A DNA stretch of 33,933 nucleotides, taken from contig CAKMJS010000152.1 in NCBI GenBank assembly GCA_927405585.1, positions 1-33,933 on the forward strand, written 5' to 3'. Below the pieces are notes generated by a model, which saw only the letters and a program-made list of their open reading frames with translations, did no database searches and was not told the DNA's origin. Of the stretch, positions 9,644 through 18,570 are shown piece after piece; the stretch's first letter is position 1; the number at the start of each line of letters is the position of its first letter. Position numbers and translations under genes: made by a program. The stretch comes from an uncultured Desulfosporosinus sp. (GTDB taxonomy: Bacteria > Bacillota > Desulfitobacteriia > Desulfitobacteriales > Desulfitobacteriaceae).

Positions 9644-10780
9644 CTACCGAAAATTCCTCTTTTCCACACCGACCCTCATGGCAAATCTTATTGCTGATTT
9701 TAACAGCTTCTCACTGTTCCTATAATCTCTAAACGTCTTATTCTCGCTATTCATCAATTCTATGAATTCTTCTTTGGTAATATCAAGTTTGCTAGCTATA
9801 TATTCAAGATCTTGCATCGCAAGTGCCTCATCATAGGGAGGTTTTGCGAGAATATCAAGTGCTTCTTGTCTAGTCATTTGCTCCGTCAAAACCAAACTTG
9901 AAAGATAAGCTTTTCTCTTATCATATCCAAATTTTTTAGGCAGCCAATACCCCTCGTAAAAACGCGTTAAGATATTATCATAATGCTTATTTGCATACTG
10001 TTGCCATCCGAACTTCTGCTCCAATTCAGCAATTGCTTCGTCTTTATGATAAGGAACCATATTTAAAGGGCGAATAACTCTAACACCCTTGAAATATCTA
10101 TAATATAATTTATACTTAAACATACCGCACAAGGGAAAGGTCTTTAATGGATGTTTCCCGAATTTTCTATGAATATCCCTTATCAGTCGGATGTCATTCA
10201 GATATGTCCACTCTTGAGGCGGCTTAACGCCTTCAGTTGAGTAATTTCCGCCAGTTAAGACATATTTAATTCCGTTTTTGGCCGCGTAATTATATAGGCC
10301 TGCGAATATCGCATGGTCTTGCGGTGTATCTTGATAAGGAACTTGAGATTTAAAAAACGCAAGCTGTAAGTCTTTCATTTCCTCCCAATCGACAACTATT
10401 GTATACAAATCAAGATTAAGTGCTTTAATTATTTTATGAACATTTTCATTTGCAACATTCAGATTCCAGCCAGCATCCACCGAAACCATTAACGGTCTCA
10501 AACCTAGTTTTTCTTTAACAATATAGGCGAGATATGAACTGTCTACACCGCCACTTAAACCAATGATGCAATCATACGTCTTACCTTTGCCATCTTTTTT
10601 TATTTTCTCAGCGATAGTTTGCAATTCTTTCGCTCCAATTTCATCTGGATGCCAAGAAGGTAATATGCTGTTGTAATAGTTATCGCAAAAATCACATCTT
10701 CCACTTTCATCGAATTTAATCTCGGGATCGGTAGTATCCATCACGCAATTCGTACATACTTGATATATTGTTTCACTCAT
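9644..10780 (-). CDS. wbuX: N-acetyl sugar amidotransferase (WbuX/WbpG/PseA family)
   Basis: A 378-residue PP-loop ATP pyrophosphatase that activates the acetamido carbonyl of a sugar for attack by ammonia, giving an acetamidino (amidine) group. An N-terminal zinc-knuckle-like set of cysteines (Cys9, Cys12, Cys29, Cys32) is followed by the PP-loop SGGVDSS at 76-82 and by VSVDAGWN. Later motifs YVLTGGNYSTEG and RFYEGYW also fit this family, which includes WbpG of Pseudomonas, PseA of Campylobacter and WbuX of E. coli. The start codon overlaps the upstream oxidoreductase stop by four bases (ATGA). The next genes down are the HisH- and HisF-like partners, 39 bases on. The sugar that is amidinated is not identified. 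Confidence 0.92.
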   Translation of the reverse strand: MSETIYQVCTNCVMDTTDPEIKFDESGRCDFCDNYYNSILPSWHPDEIGAKELQTIAEKIKKDGKGKTYDCIIGLSGGVDSSYLAYIVKEKLGLRPLMVSVDAGWNLNVANENVHKIIKALNLDLYTIVVDWEEMKDLQLAFFKSQVPYQDTPQDHAIFAGLYNYAAKNGIKYVLTGGNYSTEGVKPPQEWTYLNDIRLIRDIHRKFGKHPLKTFPLCGMFKYKLYYRYFKGVRVIRPLNMVPYHKDEAIAELEQKFGWQQYANKHYDNILTRFYEGYWLPKKFGYDKRKAYLSSLVLTEQMTRQEALDILAKPPYDEALAMQDLEYIASKLDITKEEFIELMNSENKTFRDYRNSEKLLKSAIRFAMRVGVEKRNFR

Positions 10781-12933
10781 GGCTTTATCACATCCAATCC
10801 ATTATGCTGAACATTCAGACAGTATATTCCTATCCCCTCAATCAACATCCTATGATTAACAAAAGCATCCTCAATTGCAGTATTCTTCGCTTCACCCTTC
10901 ATCACTTTATAAATCTTCTCATACTCATTCTTAATACCCTTATCCTGCCTAAGCTTTGTCTTACTCTTCTTAACGCTCCCATATTGGTTCATCTTAATAT
11001 AATTATCCATCTCGCAAACTACCCCATTTGAAAACACCCTAAGTTGCTCTTTCGGATATTTCTTTGAACCCATCGAAGTATAAATGATATTACCTATTGC
11101 ACCCGACTTAAAGCGAAGGGTGATCAAACAGTTATCCTTCTTCGGATAGGCATCGTTCTGCGCAAATATTACGTTAAGAGAAAGAAGGTCACTGCCATCT
11201 AAGTACTGAATCACGTCAACAAAGTGACATGCCTCACCGATGATTCTACCCCCACCGACTTTTTCGTCCTGAGTCCAATGATCTTCAGGAAGAAACCCTG
11301 CATTCCCGATATAGTCGTAAACTGCAGGAATCTTATCCGTTGACAAGTTCTTCTTAATCTGATGAATAAGTGGTGCATGGCGACGATTCATTCCACAGAA
11401 GAGTTCCCCTTTAGACGCTCTATATGTTGCTTCAATCTTATCGAGTTCTTCAATTGTTAAACATAACGGCTTTTCGCAGTATACGCTCTTGCCTGCCTCT
11501 AATGCTTTCAACACAAAGTTAGCATGACTGTTATGCTGTGTAGAAATAACAACTAAATCAATTTCCAAATCCTGCAGCAGTTTTGTATAGTCATTGGTGA
11601 CATACTCAAATGGGAACACGTCTTTAGCTTGTGCCGCACCGACCCCACCAGTCGTTGCCAAAGCTTTAAAATGATAGAATCCTGTATCTTTCATAATTGG
11701 AAGCAGGGTGTTCTTAGCAAAATTACCTGCGCCAATTAATCCGACTGACACTTGCTTTTTGTCTATTGTAGTCTTCGCTTTGTTGTTATAAATAACATTC
11801 TCCCACTTAGCTTCATTGGCAGGATACTTTAACAGAATTCCAATATACCTTTCGGAATTCTTGTTAGTTGTAATCATCTCATAAGCTATATCCGCTTTTT
11901 CGAAGTCAATCTCATGGGTTATCAAATCCGCAAAGTCAGCACGTTTTTCTGCGATAAGACGTATGAATTCCTCCAAGTTTCTTCCTTCGGTGAAGCGGAC
12001 ATGACCAATTGGATAGTCGATACCTTTTTCTTCGTAATTTGCGTCATAACGTCCGGGGCCATAGGACCGAGCGATGGTGAATGTCAGTTCCTTTTCGTAA
12101 TAAGGACGACGGTCTATTTCCATATTGGTTACACCAATCATACAGATGATTGCGCGGTCACGAGCTATAGCAGCGGCCAAATCCATAGGTTCATTACTGT
12201 TTGCGGCTGCCGTTATGATGACTTTATCAACACCTCTACCTTTGGTCAGAGATTTGGTGATATCCGCAGCATTCTCATCATTTGAGAAAACAAATGCCTT
12301 GAGCCTTGTTCCCGACATAGATTTATCTTTAATGTCGTAGCCAATTACGTCGCAACCATAAGCACCTAAGATACGGGCTGTTACATGACCCAAAAGTCCC
12401 AGCCCAATTACCGCTACTGTTTCGCCAGAAACTACGTGCGCTTGGTGGATCCCCTGCAATGCAATTCCACCTAAAGCACACAATGAACCTTGGCGATAAT
12501 CTGTTAGTTCATTCGGAATCCTTGCAATCAGATTTTTATTTACACGGTTTACTTCGCTATGGTAGGCCTGTCCAGCCATAGCAACCAAGTCACCTATTTC
12601 AACCTCGGTAACTCCACGACCACATTCAACAACCTTACCCACTGCAGAGTAACCCATAGGCATTGGCTCATTTAAACGTGTAAAAGCACCCTCGATAGTT
12701 GTTACAACTCCATCTGTAGACATCTTCTCCAAGACTTTCTTGACCTGATCTGGCCTTTCCAAGGCTTTTTGAATAAGGTTCTTCCCGCCAAATGAGGTAA
12801 GTCCTCTCTCTGTTCCTGCGCTAACAACTGAATAGAGTGTTTCGACCAGAACATAATTGTCTTTTACCGTCGGCACTGGTGTCTCAATCAATTTTACTGA
12901 GCCGTTATTTACCATTAGAAATAATTGCTTCAT
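10777..12933 (-). CDS. Bi-domain oxidoreductase: MDR alcohol dehydrogenase fused to Gfo/Idh/MocA
   Basis: A 718-residue fusion of two NAD(P)-binding enzymes. The first half (about 1-365) is a medium-chain dehydrogenase-like unit: GroES-like start with VVSAGTERG in place of the usual zinc-ligand segment, and cofactor loop VAVIGLGLLGHVTARILGAYG near residue 170. The second half (from about 395) is a Gfo/Idh/MocA oxidoreductase: VGLIGAGNFAKN, VISTQHNSHANFV, the family's CEKPLCLT motif, and GGGRIIGEACHFVDV with the expected catalytic-region His. Such fusions are recurrent in surface polysaccharide loci beside WbuX and heparinase-like genes, but their reaction is not established to my knowledge. 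A sugar oxidation/reduction on a nucleotide sugar or lipid-linked glycan is likely. RBS GAGGATGG lies about 9 bases before ATG. Confidence 0.88.
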   Translation of the reverse strand: MKQLFLMVNNGSVKLIETPVPTVKDNYVLVETLYSVVSAGTERGLTSFGGKNLIQKALERPDQVKKVLEKMSTDGVVTTIEGAFTRLNEPMPMGYSAVGKVVECGRGVTEVEIGDLVAMAGQAYHSEVNRVNKNLIARIPNELTDYRQGSLCALGGIALQGIHQAHVVSGETVAVIGLGLLGHVTARILGAYGCDVIGYDIKDKSMSGTRLKAFVFSNDENAADITKSLTKGRGVDKVIITAAANSNEPMDLAAAIARDRAIICMIGVTNMEIDRRPYYEKELTFTIARSYGPGRYDANYEEKGIDYPIGHVRFTEGRNLEEFIRLIAEKRADFADLITHEIDFEKADIAYEMITTNKNSERYIGILLKYPANEAKWENVIYNNKAKTTIDKKQVSVGLIGAGNFAKNTLLPIMKDTGFYHFKALATTGGVGAAQAKDVFPFEYVTNDYTKLLQDLEIDLVVISTQHNSHANFVLKALEAGKSVYCEKPLCLTIEELDKIEATYRASKGELFCGMNRRHAPLIHQIKKNLSTDKIPAVYDYIGNAGFLPEDHWTQDEKVGGGRIIGEACHFVDVIQYLDGSDLLSLNVIFAQNDAYPKKDNCLITLRFKSGAIGNIIYTSMGSKKYPKEQLRVFSNGVVCEMDNYIKMNQYGSVKKSKTKLRQDKGIKNEYEKIYKVMKGEAKNTAIEDAFVNHRMLIEGIGIYCLNVQHNGLDVIKP

Positions 12934-12989
12934 GTTATTACCATCCTCGTTATTGCAAATTTATAATTAATCCCAGTCTGGATATTTTT

Positions 12990-14081
12990 TCAATCACATA
13001 AAACATCTGCGATCCGTTTACTCGCAAAGCCGTCACCATATGGATTGGAAGCCTGACTCATCTTATCATACTCGACTTTATTTTCTAACAACAATTTAAA
13101 TGTACTGTAAATCATTTCTTCACTAGTTCCTACCAACTTTAAGGTTCCTGCCGCAATTCCTTCAGGTCTTTCGGTTGTATCTCTCATTACCAAAACTGGC
13201 TTACCGAGGGACGGCGCTTCTTCTTGAATTCCACCACTATCCGTTAAGATAAAATAGGATCGTGATAAGAAGTTATGAAAATCAAGCACATCAAGGGGCT
13301 CAATGATACGTATCCTATCACACCCTCCTAGGAATTCACTCGCGGCTTCTCTTACCACTGGATTCATGTGGGCTGGATAGATGACCTTGATATCCGGAAT
13401 CTCATCGACCAAGCGTCTGATTGCTCTAAACATACAGTGTAGAGGTTCACCTAAGTTTTCTCTTCGATGGGCTGTTAGCATGATCAGTCGGCTGTCCTTT
13501 GTCCACTCTAATTCCGGATGTGTATATTCATTACTTACTGTTGTCTTCAAAGCATCAATTGCAGTATTGCCAGTCACTGTGATTGTATTAGGGTCCTTAC
13601 CTTCGCTGATGAGATTCTGCTTTGACAATTCAGTCGGTGCGAAGTTGTATTTTGCTATAATCCCCACCGCCTGACGGTTGAACTCTTCCGGATAGGGAGA
13701 ATGAATGTTATAAGTTCTAAGTCCCGCCTCAACATGTCCAACCGGTATCTGTAAATAGAAGCAGGCCAGAGCTGTTGCGAGAGTAGTTGAGGTGTCGCCG
13801 TGAACCAGAACCACATCTGGTTTTTCAGCTTCTAATACCTCTTTGATTCCATTTAATATGGAAATAGTAACATCAAATAACGTCTGCTTATCCTTCATAA
13901 TTGAAAGGTCGTAGTCTGGCACCACATTGAATGCCGCTAAAACTTGGTCAAGCATCTGACGGTGCTGACCGGTTACACAGACGATGGTGTTGATATTTTC
14001 TCGCGTCTTTAACTCTTTGACGAGTGGACACATTTTTATTGCTTCAGGCCTTGTACCGAAGACTAACATCACTTTTTTCAT
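12990..14081 (-). CDS. wecB: UDP-N-acetylglucosamine 2-epimerase (non-hydrolysing)
   Basis: Interconverts UDP-GlcNAc and UDP-ManNAc. The 363-residue protein has every signature of the family: VFGTRPEAIKMCPLV at the N-terminus, TGQHRQML, VHGDTSTTLATALA, GHVEAGLRT, YPEEFNRQ, TAHRRENLGEPL, and the UDP-binding SGGIQEEAPSLGKPVLVMRD followed by TTERPEG. Length is standard. With the dehydrogenase gene just upstream it makes UDP-ManNAcA from UDP-GlcNAc. A WbpI-like role on a 2,3-diacetamido uronic acid is an alternative, since the amidotransferase trio is nearby. The ATG has GAGGAG about 12 bases upstream. A hairpin lies in the 58-base gap from the dehydrogenase gene. Confidence 0.95.
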   Translation of the reverse strand: MKKVMLVFGTRPEAIKMCPLVKELKTRENINTIVCVTGQHRQMLDQVLAAFNVVPDYDLSIMKDKQTLFDVTISILNGIKEVLEAEKPDVVLVHGDTSTTLATALACFYLQIPVGHVEAGLRTYNIHSPYPEEFNRQAVGIIAKYNFAPTELSKQNLISEGKDPNTITVTGNTAIDALKTTVSNEYTHPELEWTKDSRLIMLTAHRRENLGEPLHCMFRAIRRLVDEIPDIKVIYPAHMNPVVREAASEFLGGCDRIRIIEPLDVLDFHNFLSRSYFILTDSGGIQEEAPSLGKPVLVMRDTTERPEGIAAGTLKLVGTSEEMIYSTFKLLLENKVEYDKMSQASNPYGDGFASKRIADVLCD

Positions 14082-14106
14082 AACAGCTTAGTTCTCCTCA
14101 TATTTC

Positions 14107-14131
14107 AGAGGAGAGCAACCAGCTTTCCTCT
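14107..14131. other. Short hairpin between the UDP-ManNAc dehydrogenase and epimerase genes
   Basis: AGAGGAGAGC and GCTTTCCTCT pair at 9 of 10 positions around a five-base loop. A T-rich run follows only on the plus strand, where no gene is transcribed, so it is not a convincing terminator for the operon. It lies just ahead of the epimerase ribosome site on the minus strand and could affect message stability or processing. Confidence 0.4.
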
Positions 14132-14139
14132 TTACTTTT

Positions 14140-15360
14140 TTACAATTTATAAGCACCCTCAAGGCCGCGGATGTTTTTAGTGTCCAGTACTACTTTGCCT
14201 TTTAGCTTGTCCATCTGTTCTTTAATTTCATTATGAGCTACCATAATCACAACCAAATCAACCTCAGCCAAAAAAGTATCAAAATCATAGTACTGGTTCT
14301 CAACTAATTCCCGCTTAACGAATGGATCGTATACTTTCAGTCCTGGAGCAAGATGTCTTTCCATGCTTTCCAGTAATTGTAATGTCGGGCTTTCTCTAAC
14401 ATCATCAACATCTTCTTTATAAGTCAGGCCATAAAGACCCACTCTTGTTAAATCAGTCATGCCCTTTTGTTTCATAATGTTGTGAACTCTCTCCAACACG
14501 AACTCAGGCATAGAATCGTTGATTTTTCTTGCTGCTAAGATGATATTGGCAAGTCCTGGATAGTCTCCTACCAAGAACCAGGGGTCAACAGAGATGCAAT
14601 GGCCTCCAACTCCCGGTCCTGGTTGAAGAATGTTTACACGGGGATGCATATTTGCAATCCTGATTATTTCATAAACATCCATATCATCTAAACGGCAGAT
14701 TTTTGTCAGCTCATTAGCAAATGCAATATTTATGTCTCTGAATGTATTTTCAACAACTTTAGTCATCTCGGCAGTTCTGATGTCCGTCACCGCGATATCT
14801 CCTTGGCAGAATGAGCCATAAAGCGCTTTAATTTTCTCCCCAACTGCCTTATCATCAACGCCGACGGTACGAGAGTTGTGTTTCAATTCATAAACCATAT
14901 CTCCTGGAATAATTCTTTCAGGAGCATGGACCAAATGGAGGTCTTGTCCGATTGTAAAGCCCATTTCTTCGACAACTGGACGCAAGAACTTATCGATTGT
15001 TCCCGGAGATATCGTGGATTCTATCACTACTGTTGCTCCTTTAGGACAAACTCTCATTACATTATTAACGGCAGCTAAAACATAGCTCGCATCAATCTTC
15101 TTACTAAATTTATCATAAGGAGTAGGTACTGCTATGATATAAACATCCGTTTCTATGTAGTCAGTTGAGAACTCAATACCTTTTGCAACTGCATCGTTGA
15201 AAAGGTCATCAAGGCCATCTTCTTCAAACGTCGTCTTGCCAGACTTTAATGTAGCTACTAACTCATTGTCATAATCTGTCCCTACTACATCCACTCCATG
15301 GGATGCAAACATTAATGCAGTTGGTAGGCCGATATATCCTAATCCGATTACGTTTATCAT
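14140..15360 (-). CDS. wecC: UDP-N-acetyl-D-mannosamine dehydrogenase
   Basis: NAD-dependent four-electron oxidation of UDP-ManNAc to UDP-ManNAcA. The 406-residue protein starts MINVIGLGYIGLPTALMFASHG (Rossmann loop GxGxxG). It has VPTPYDK, ESTISPGT, and the long family block from RTAEMTKVVENTFRDINIAF on. The catalytic Cys is in GPGVGGHCISVDPW, and the C-terminal UDP-binding domain has YGLTYKEDVDDVRESP. The NILQPGPGVGGHC and VDPWFLV forms resemble WecC more than UDP-glucose dehydrogenases. RBS AGAGG lies before ATG. It stands next to the epimerase in the natural order of use, so ManNAcA is a probable constituent, which would make the polymer acidic. Confidence 0.94.
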   Translation of the reverse strand: MINVIGLGYIGLPTALMFASHGVDVVGTDYDNELVATLKSGKTTFEEDGLDDLFNDAVAKGIEFSTDYIETDVYIIAVPTPYDKFSKKIDASYVLAAVNNVMRVCPKGATVVIESTISPGTIDKFLRPVVEEMGFTIGQDLHLVHAPERIIPGDMVYELKHNSRTVGVDDKAVGEKIKALYGSFCQGDIAVTDIRTAEMTKVVENTFRDINIAFANELTKICRLDDMDVYEIIRIANMHPRVNILQPGPGVGGHCISVDPWFLVGDYPGLANIILAARKINDSMPEFVLERVHNIMKQKGMTDLTRVGLYGLTYKEDVDDVRESPTLQLLESMERHLAPGLKVYDPFVKRELVENQYYDFDTFLAEVDLVVIMVAHNEIKEQMDKLKGKVVLDTKNIRGLEGAYKL

Positions 15361-15522
15361 TATATGTTAACCTCTTCAATCTTCACTTAAGTTTCGCACC
15401 CCAGTAACCGTGATTTCCCAGAGGGCTTATACGGTCAGGTTTATGCGATATCTTTACTTGCAAATTCATCCGGGTAGTTGCTGTTAGTACTTCAGTACCG
15501 GGAGGTGAGCGAATCGCAAATA
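15361..15522. other. Spacer with an insertion-sequence-like end motif
   Basis: AAGTTTCGCACCC at 15389-15401 reappears in inverted form at 19962-19974, and the match extends loosely to about 19 bases. On the minus strand the spacer is open in one frame for about 48 codons (ending at the TGA near 15383, with text such as SPLGNHGYWGAKLK). I do not recognise that peptide. It may be the tail of a decayed gene. Confidence 0.4.
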
Positions 15523-16284
15523 CTAAATTTTTTTTGCTATACAAAACAGATTAGCGCTATTAAAAATTTTTGAATCCAATTCAAAAATTTTACCAAATTT
15601 GATAGGCAAAAAATAATTAATTAATCCTAAAGGCCTATGGAAAAGTCCCATGCCATCGAACAATATTGTTTCAAATCCACACTTTTTTAGAATTGTTTCT
15701 ATCTCTTTACAGCTAAAATGTTGGTGCCACATTTTTGTATTATCTATATCCCCAAATAAACCATTTTTACATTTAGTATATCTTTGATTGTATTTTTCCA
15801 ATGAATGTTTTTTTATATAATACATACGATGTATTTTGGGAAAACGGAACTTGAAATTGCCCATATCCAAAAATGAAAAGAGATGCTTCTTAGGAACCGT
15901 CATTATTAATATTGCATTGGGTTTGATAACTCTTCTAAGTTCCTTTAATATGAATTCCTGATTTTGCACATGTTCAATTACATCTAGGATACTAGCAGAA
16001 TCGAATGTATTACAGTCAAAAGGCAACCGCTCATTTGCATTTATTGCTTGTAACTTAATATCATTACACATATCTTTAGAATGCTCAGCTATTATATCAT
16101 TGTTTATATCTACACCAATTCCCTTAGATATTACACCTGTTTCATTTAGCTTGTTAATTACCTTTCCATCATAACAACCGTAATCTAAATGTACTTTTGG
16201 AAAACCAATCATATTTAACGCCTCCCAGAGAAAACCGTATCTATTATATCCAAAAGGGTTTCCCTCTGATATTCTTGTCTTCAA
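15523..16284 (-). CDS. Class I SAM-dependent methyltransferase
   Basis: A 253-residue Rossmann-fold methyltransferase of the Methyltransf_11/ubiE-like type. Motif I is DYGCYDG at residues 34-40, motif II VGVD-like text is GIGVDINND, then FDSASILDVIEHV (motif IV region) and LRRVIKPNAILIMTVP (motif V-VI region). It probably methylates a sugar of the polymer or of the lipid-linked unit in the cytoplasm. Start is TTG with AGGAGG seven bases upstream. The gene is clearly more AT-rich than its neighbours on both sides and is bordered by insertion-sequence-like scars, so it may have arrived separately. O- versus N-methylation cannot be told. Confidence 0.86.
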   Translation of the reverse strand: MKTRISEGNPFGYNRYGFLWEALNMIGFPKVHLDYGCYDGKVINKLNETGVISKGIGVDINNDIIAEHSKDMCNDIKLQAINANERLPFDCNTFDSASILDVIEHVQNQEFILKELRRVIKPNAILIMTVPKKHLFSFLDMGNFKFRFPKIHRMYYIKKHSLEKYNQRYTKCKNGLFGDIDNTKMWHQHFSCKEIETILKKCGFETILFDGMGLFHRPLGLINYFLPIKFGKIFELDSKIFNSANLFCIAKKI

Positions 16285-16676
16285 AAAAATGCCTCCTATT
16301 ATTTTAATAATTCGTGAATATCGTTAGATGCTCCCAAATAGTGGGTTTACATATTGCCCATTCTACCAAATGAATTCAAATTATCCTAGAAATAGACGAT
16401 ATTTGAATTGTCGTTGGCAAATCGAGCGCTTATTCAAGTGCTTAAACAGCATGCTCAGTAAACATTTCTGTAGCACAAGTTTCACGGCAGTAAAGTGCAA
16501 GTGTTAGACGCTCTTTTACTGTGTACTAACCCTCATGCGGCTGCAATACAGTGGTTACTGATTGTTTGCAGGCACTTTTACATATGTCCATAAACTTAAC
16601 ACAAACAGAGAATCCGAGATCCAGACGGCAAATATTTGTTACACATTTGTAAATGTAATATTGAATGTATTTTCTA
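16285..16676. other. Gene-free stretch with a probable transposase scar
   Basis: This 392-base spacer has no intact gene. The only coding trace I see is the plus-strand transposase-like fragment listed separately. A nine-base inverted pair, AATTCAAAT (16373-16381) and ATTTGAATT (16401-16409), sits beside it. The rest, about 16510-16676, shows nothing I can name. Confidence 0.5.
16397..16504 (+). pseudogene. Decayed IS4-type transposase fragment
   Basis: One plus-strand frame reads about 36 codons with RWQIERLFKCLN followed by SMLSKHF. That resembles the C-terminal R-x3-E-x6-K core of IS4-group DDE transposases (commonly RWQIELLFKxLK). The frame ends at a TAG at 16505, and similar hydrophobic text continues only in a broken way. 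Here the last Lys of the motif is Asn and the Tyr lies one residue off, so the copy is non-functional. It is the only plus-strand coding trace in the window. The call rests on a short motif only. Confidence 0.4.
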
Positions 16677-18524
16677 CTACTCATTTCTAAGTTTAATCTT
16701 AAACTTTAAATTACATTTACTGTTCATGCTACAATTAACAATAACACAGTTTATGATTTCTTTTTTTAGATAATACAAACTCCTATAGGCTTTGCGAACT
16801 TCTACATTACCAGACTCAACCTTAACAGCACATAGCTTATCGCTTTCGTCATACACCTCAAACCCATCTGGAACTATCTTCACTTCATATGGCGTATGGA
16901 TAAGGAAGCTACAACTATCGCCACTACCTCTCACTTCATCAGCTATCTCATAGCCCTGTTTTGTCTTTACTATCTGTCGGGTATGCTTATAACCGTTCTT
17001 TGAAATCATCGTCCCAGTGAAGCTGCCTTTAGTGAATTCCACATCCTTACGGCTCGTCCAATCATATATCATGAAATTGCTATAGCTTACCATTTGCTCA
17101 GAGCCCTGCACCTTAACTGTGTTGTGAGCTGCTGTCTTAGCCATGTCCGTCCCAATCTCACTCGCATAAGAATATGTACCGCTGTCACAAAAGATGTTCT
17201 TCCCTTTATGCCACAAGTCTATATGCATACCATCCATGTGGGCGGGTCTGGATTTGAAGTCATGTAAACATATCATCAGAAAACCGTCGTCATGCCGCAT
17301 TGTGTATAAACCCGCATCCTTAAATGCCATTGACTTTTTTTCGATCCTTACAAACGGATAGTTACCCCCGCTTTCAAACCACAGTAACTCTTCATCACAA
17401 CTGCCCTTGTCAAACAACCTCTTGCCGGTTACAAGCGCATGGACTGTATTTATAACTGGCGAAAAGTCTCGATAACCACAAACAGTTACAGGAAATATTA
17501 GTGCCCCATCATTTGATCCGTAATTTGGAACATCACCAGTCGCATCTTGACATTGATACATTAGTAGTGCGCTATTCATTACTAGCTTCTTAGAATTATC
17601 TGAGATAGCTATACCTGTCTTTTCGCTTATCTTAAACACACACTCTATAATTTGAAGTGCAAATCTCTGGTAGTTGAATGAGTATTGAACGTAACCGCCA
17701 TCTGGCATGAACTGATTCTCAATCTCTTTATCAAGAAGTCTATAGGCTTTTCTCAACCTCCGTTTATCCTCGCAGCACCACGCACCAATAATCAAACCGC
17801 ATATCTCAGAAAGGGTATGATTATTCTTGATACACTTGTGCGCATAAAAGAAATTGGAAAGCACCTTCTTATAACACACCTCAACCAAACGATGCATATT
17901 ATTCTCATCTTCAGCTGTGGTAATCTGGTTAAATGCCGTATATGCCATCAGTGCATTTATCATACGAAGGGTGCATTCCTGTCCGCATTTATAATTTGCA
18001 CCGTATGGATATGGATTGTCCTTCAGCCATCGTCTAAGCTGATCCGAGAATGCTAGGTAATACTTCTCATCACCCGTAATCACATATGCTCTAGCGAAAT
18101 AGAAAAAGTGTGTAAACCGAGAGGCTTCCCATATGGCCTTTATATCACCCCGTTTAGCCTCAAAATCTGGTATTCTATACCACTTAACACTACTGCTGCT
18201 TTCTTGTTTTGTGATAGGGCTGTAATGCCAATTGATTGGATTACCATAGTCCATGTCTATTGATGAAAAACCGGTAATAATACCATTAATGGCTTTATCA
18301 GCAATAGCGACAATCTCATTCTGCTTTTCTGCCGGAAGGTTAATGAGAAAATCCTTAATAATATCGATATTGAAGCTAACTATGTCTACTCTCTTTACTA
18401 CGGCTTTTTTCTCAAAAAAATACTCGGTGGCTGGTATATTTGACACCATCTTCAGTTTTGCCGAATACAATGAGCGATTAATCGCCCAGCCTACGCCGTA
18501 TTCAGCTAAAATCGATTTAATCAT
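16677..18524 (-). CDS. Heparinase II/III-like polysaccharide lyase family protein
   Basis: A 615-residue protein with the two-part layout of heparinase II/III and alginate lyases. The N-terminal alpha/alpha toroid (about 60-370) includes the KNNHTLSEICG segment carrying the conserved Asn-His. The C-terminal beta-sheet domain (about 370-615) has RPAHMDGMHIDLWHKGKNIF and TAAHNTVKV, the conserved His-containing stretch of the Hepar_II_III family. Lyases of this fold cut uronic-acid-containing chains by beta-elimination. No signal peptide is visible at the N-terminus (MIKSILAEYGVGWAIN), so it appears cytoplasmic, unlike degradative lyases. Homologues are frequently encoded inside surface-polysaccharide loci. 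Start is the ATG at 18524 with GAGG six bases upstream. A GTG four codons earlier overlaps that site. Its real reaction is unknown. Confidence 0.87.
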   Translation of the reverse strand: MIKSILAEYGVGWAINRSLYSAKLKMVSNIPATEYFFEKKAVVKRVDIVSFNIDIIKDFLINLPAEKQNEIVAIADKAINGIITGFSSIDMDYGNPINWHYSPITKQESSSSVKWYRIPDFEAKRGDIKAIWEASRFTHFFYFARAYVITGDEKYYLAFSDQLRRWLKDNPYPYGANYKCGQECTLRMINALMAYTAFNQITTAEDENNMHRLVEVCYKKVLSNFFYAHKCIKNNHTLSEICGLIIGAWCCEDKRRLRKAYRLLDKEIENQFMPDGGYVQYSFNYQRFALQIIECVFKISEKTGIAISDNSKKLVMNSALLMYQCQDATGDVPNYGSNDGALIFPVTVCGYRDFSPVINTVHALVTGKRLFDKGSCDEELLWFESGGNYPFVRIEKKSMAFKDAGLYTMRHDDGFLMICLHDFKSRPAHMDGMHIDLWHKGKNIFCDSGTYSYASEIGTDMAKTAAHNTVKVQGSEQMVSYSNFMIYDWTSRKDVEFTKGSFTGTMISKNGYKHTRQIVKTKQGYEIADEVRGSGDSCSFLIHTPYEVKIVPDGFEVYDESDKLCAVKVESGNVEVRKAYRSLYYLKKEIINCVIVNCSMNSKCNLKFKIKLRNE

Positions 18525-18570
18525 TTGATACCTCACCTCAATTATAAGTTTCTTTATGATTTCGTGACTT

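Noticed and set aside
14107-14131. Operon terminator between wecC and wecB
   Set aside because: The T-run is on the plus strand only, while both genes are on the minus strand and must be co-transcribed.
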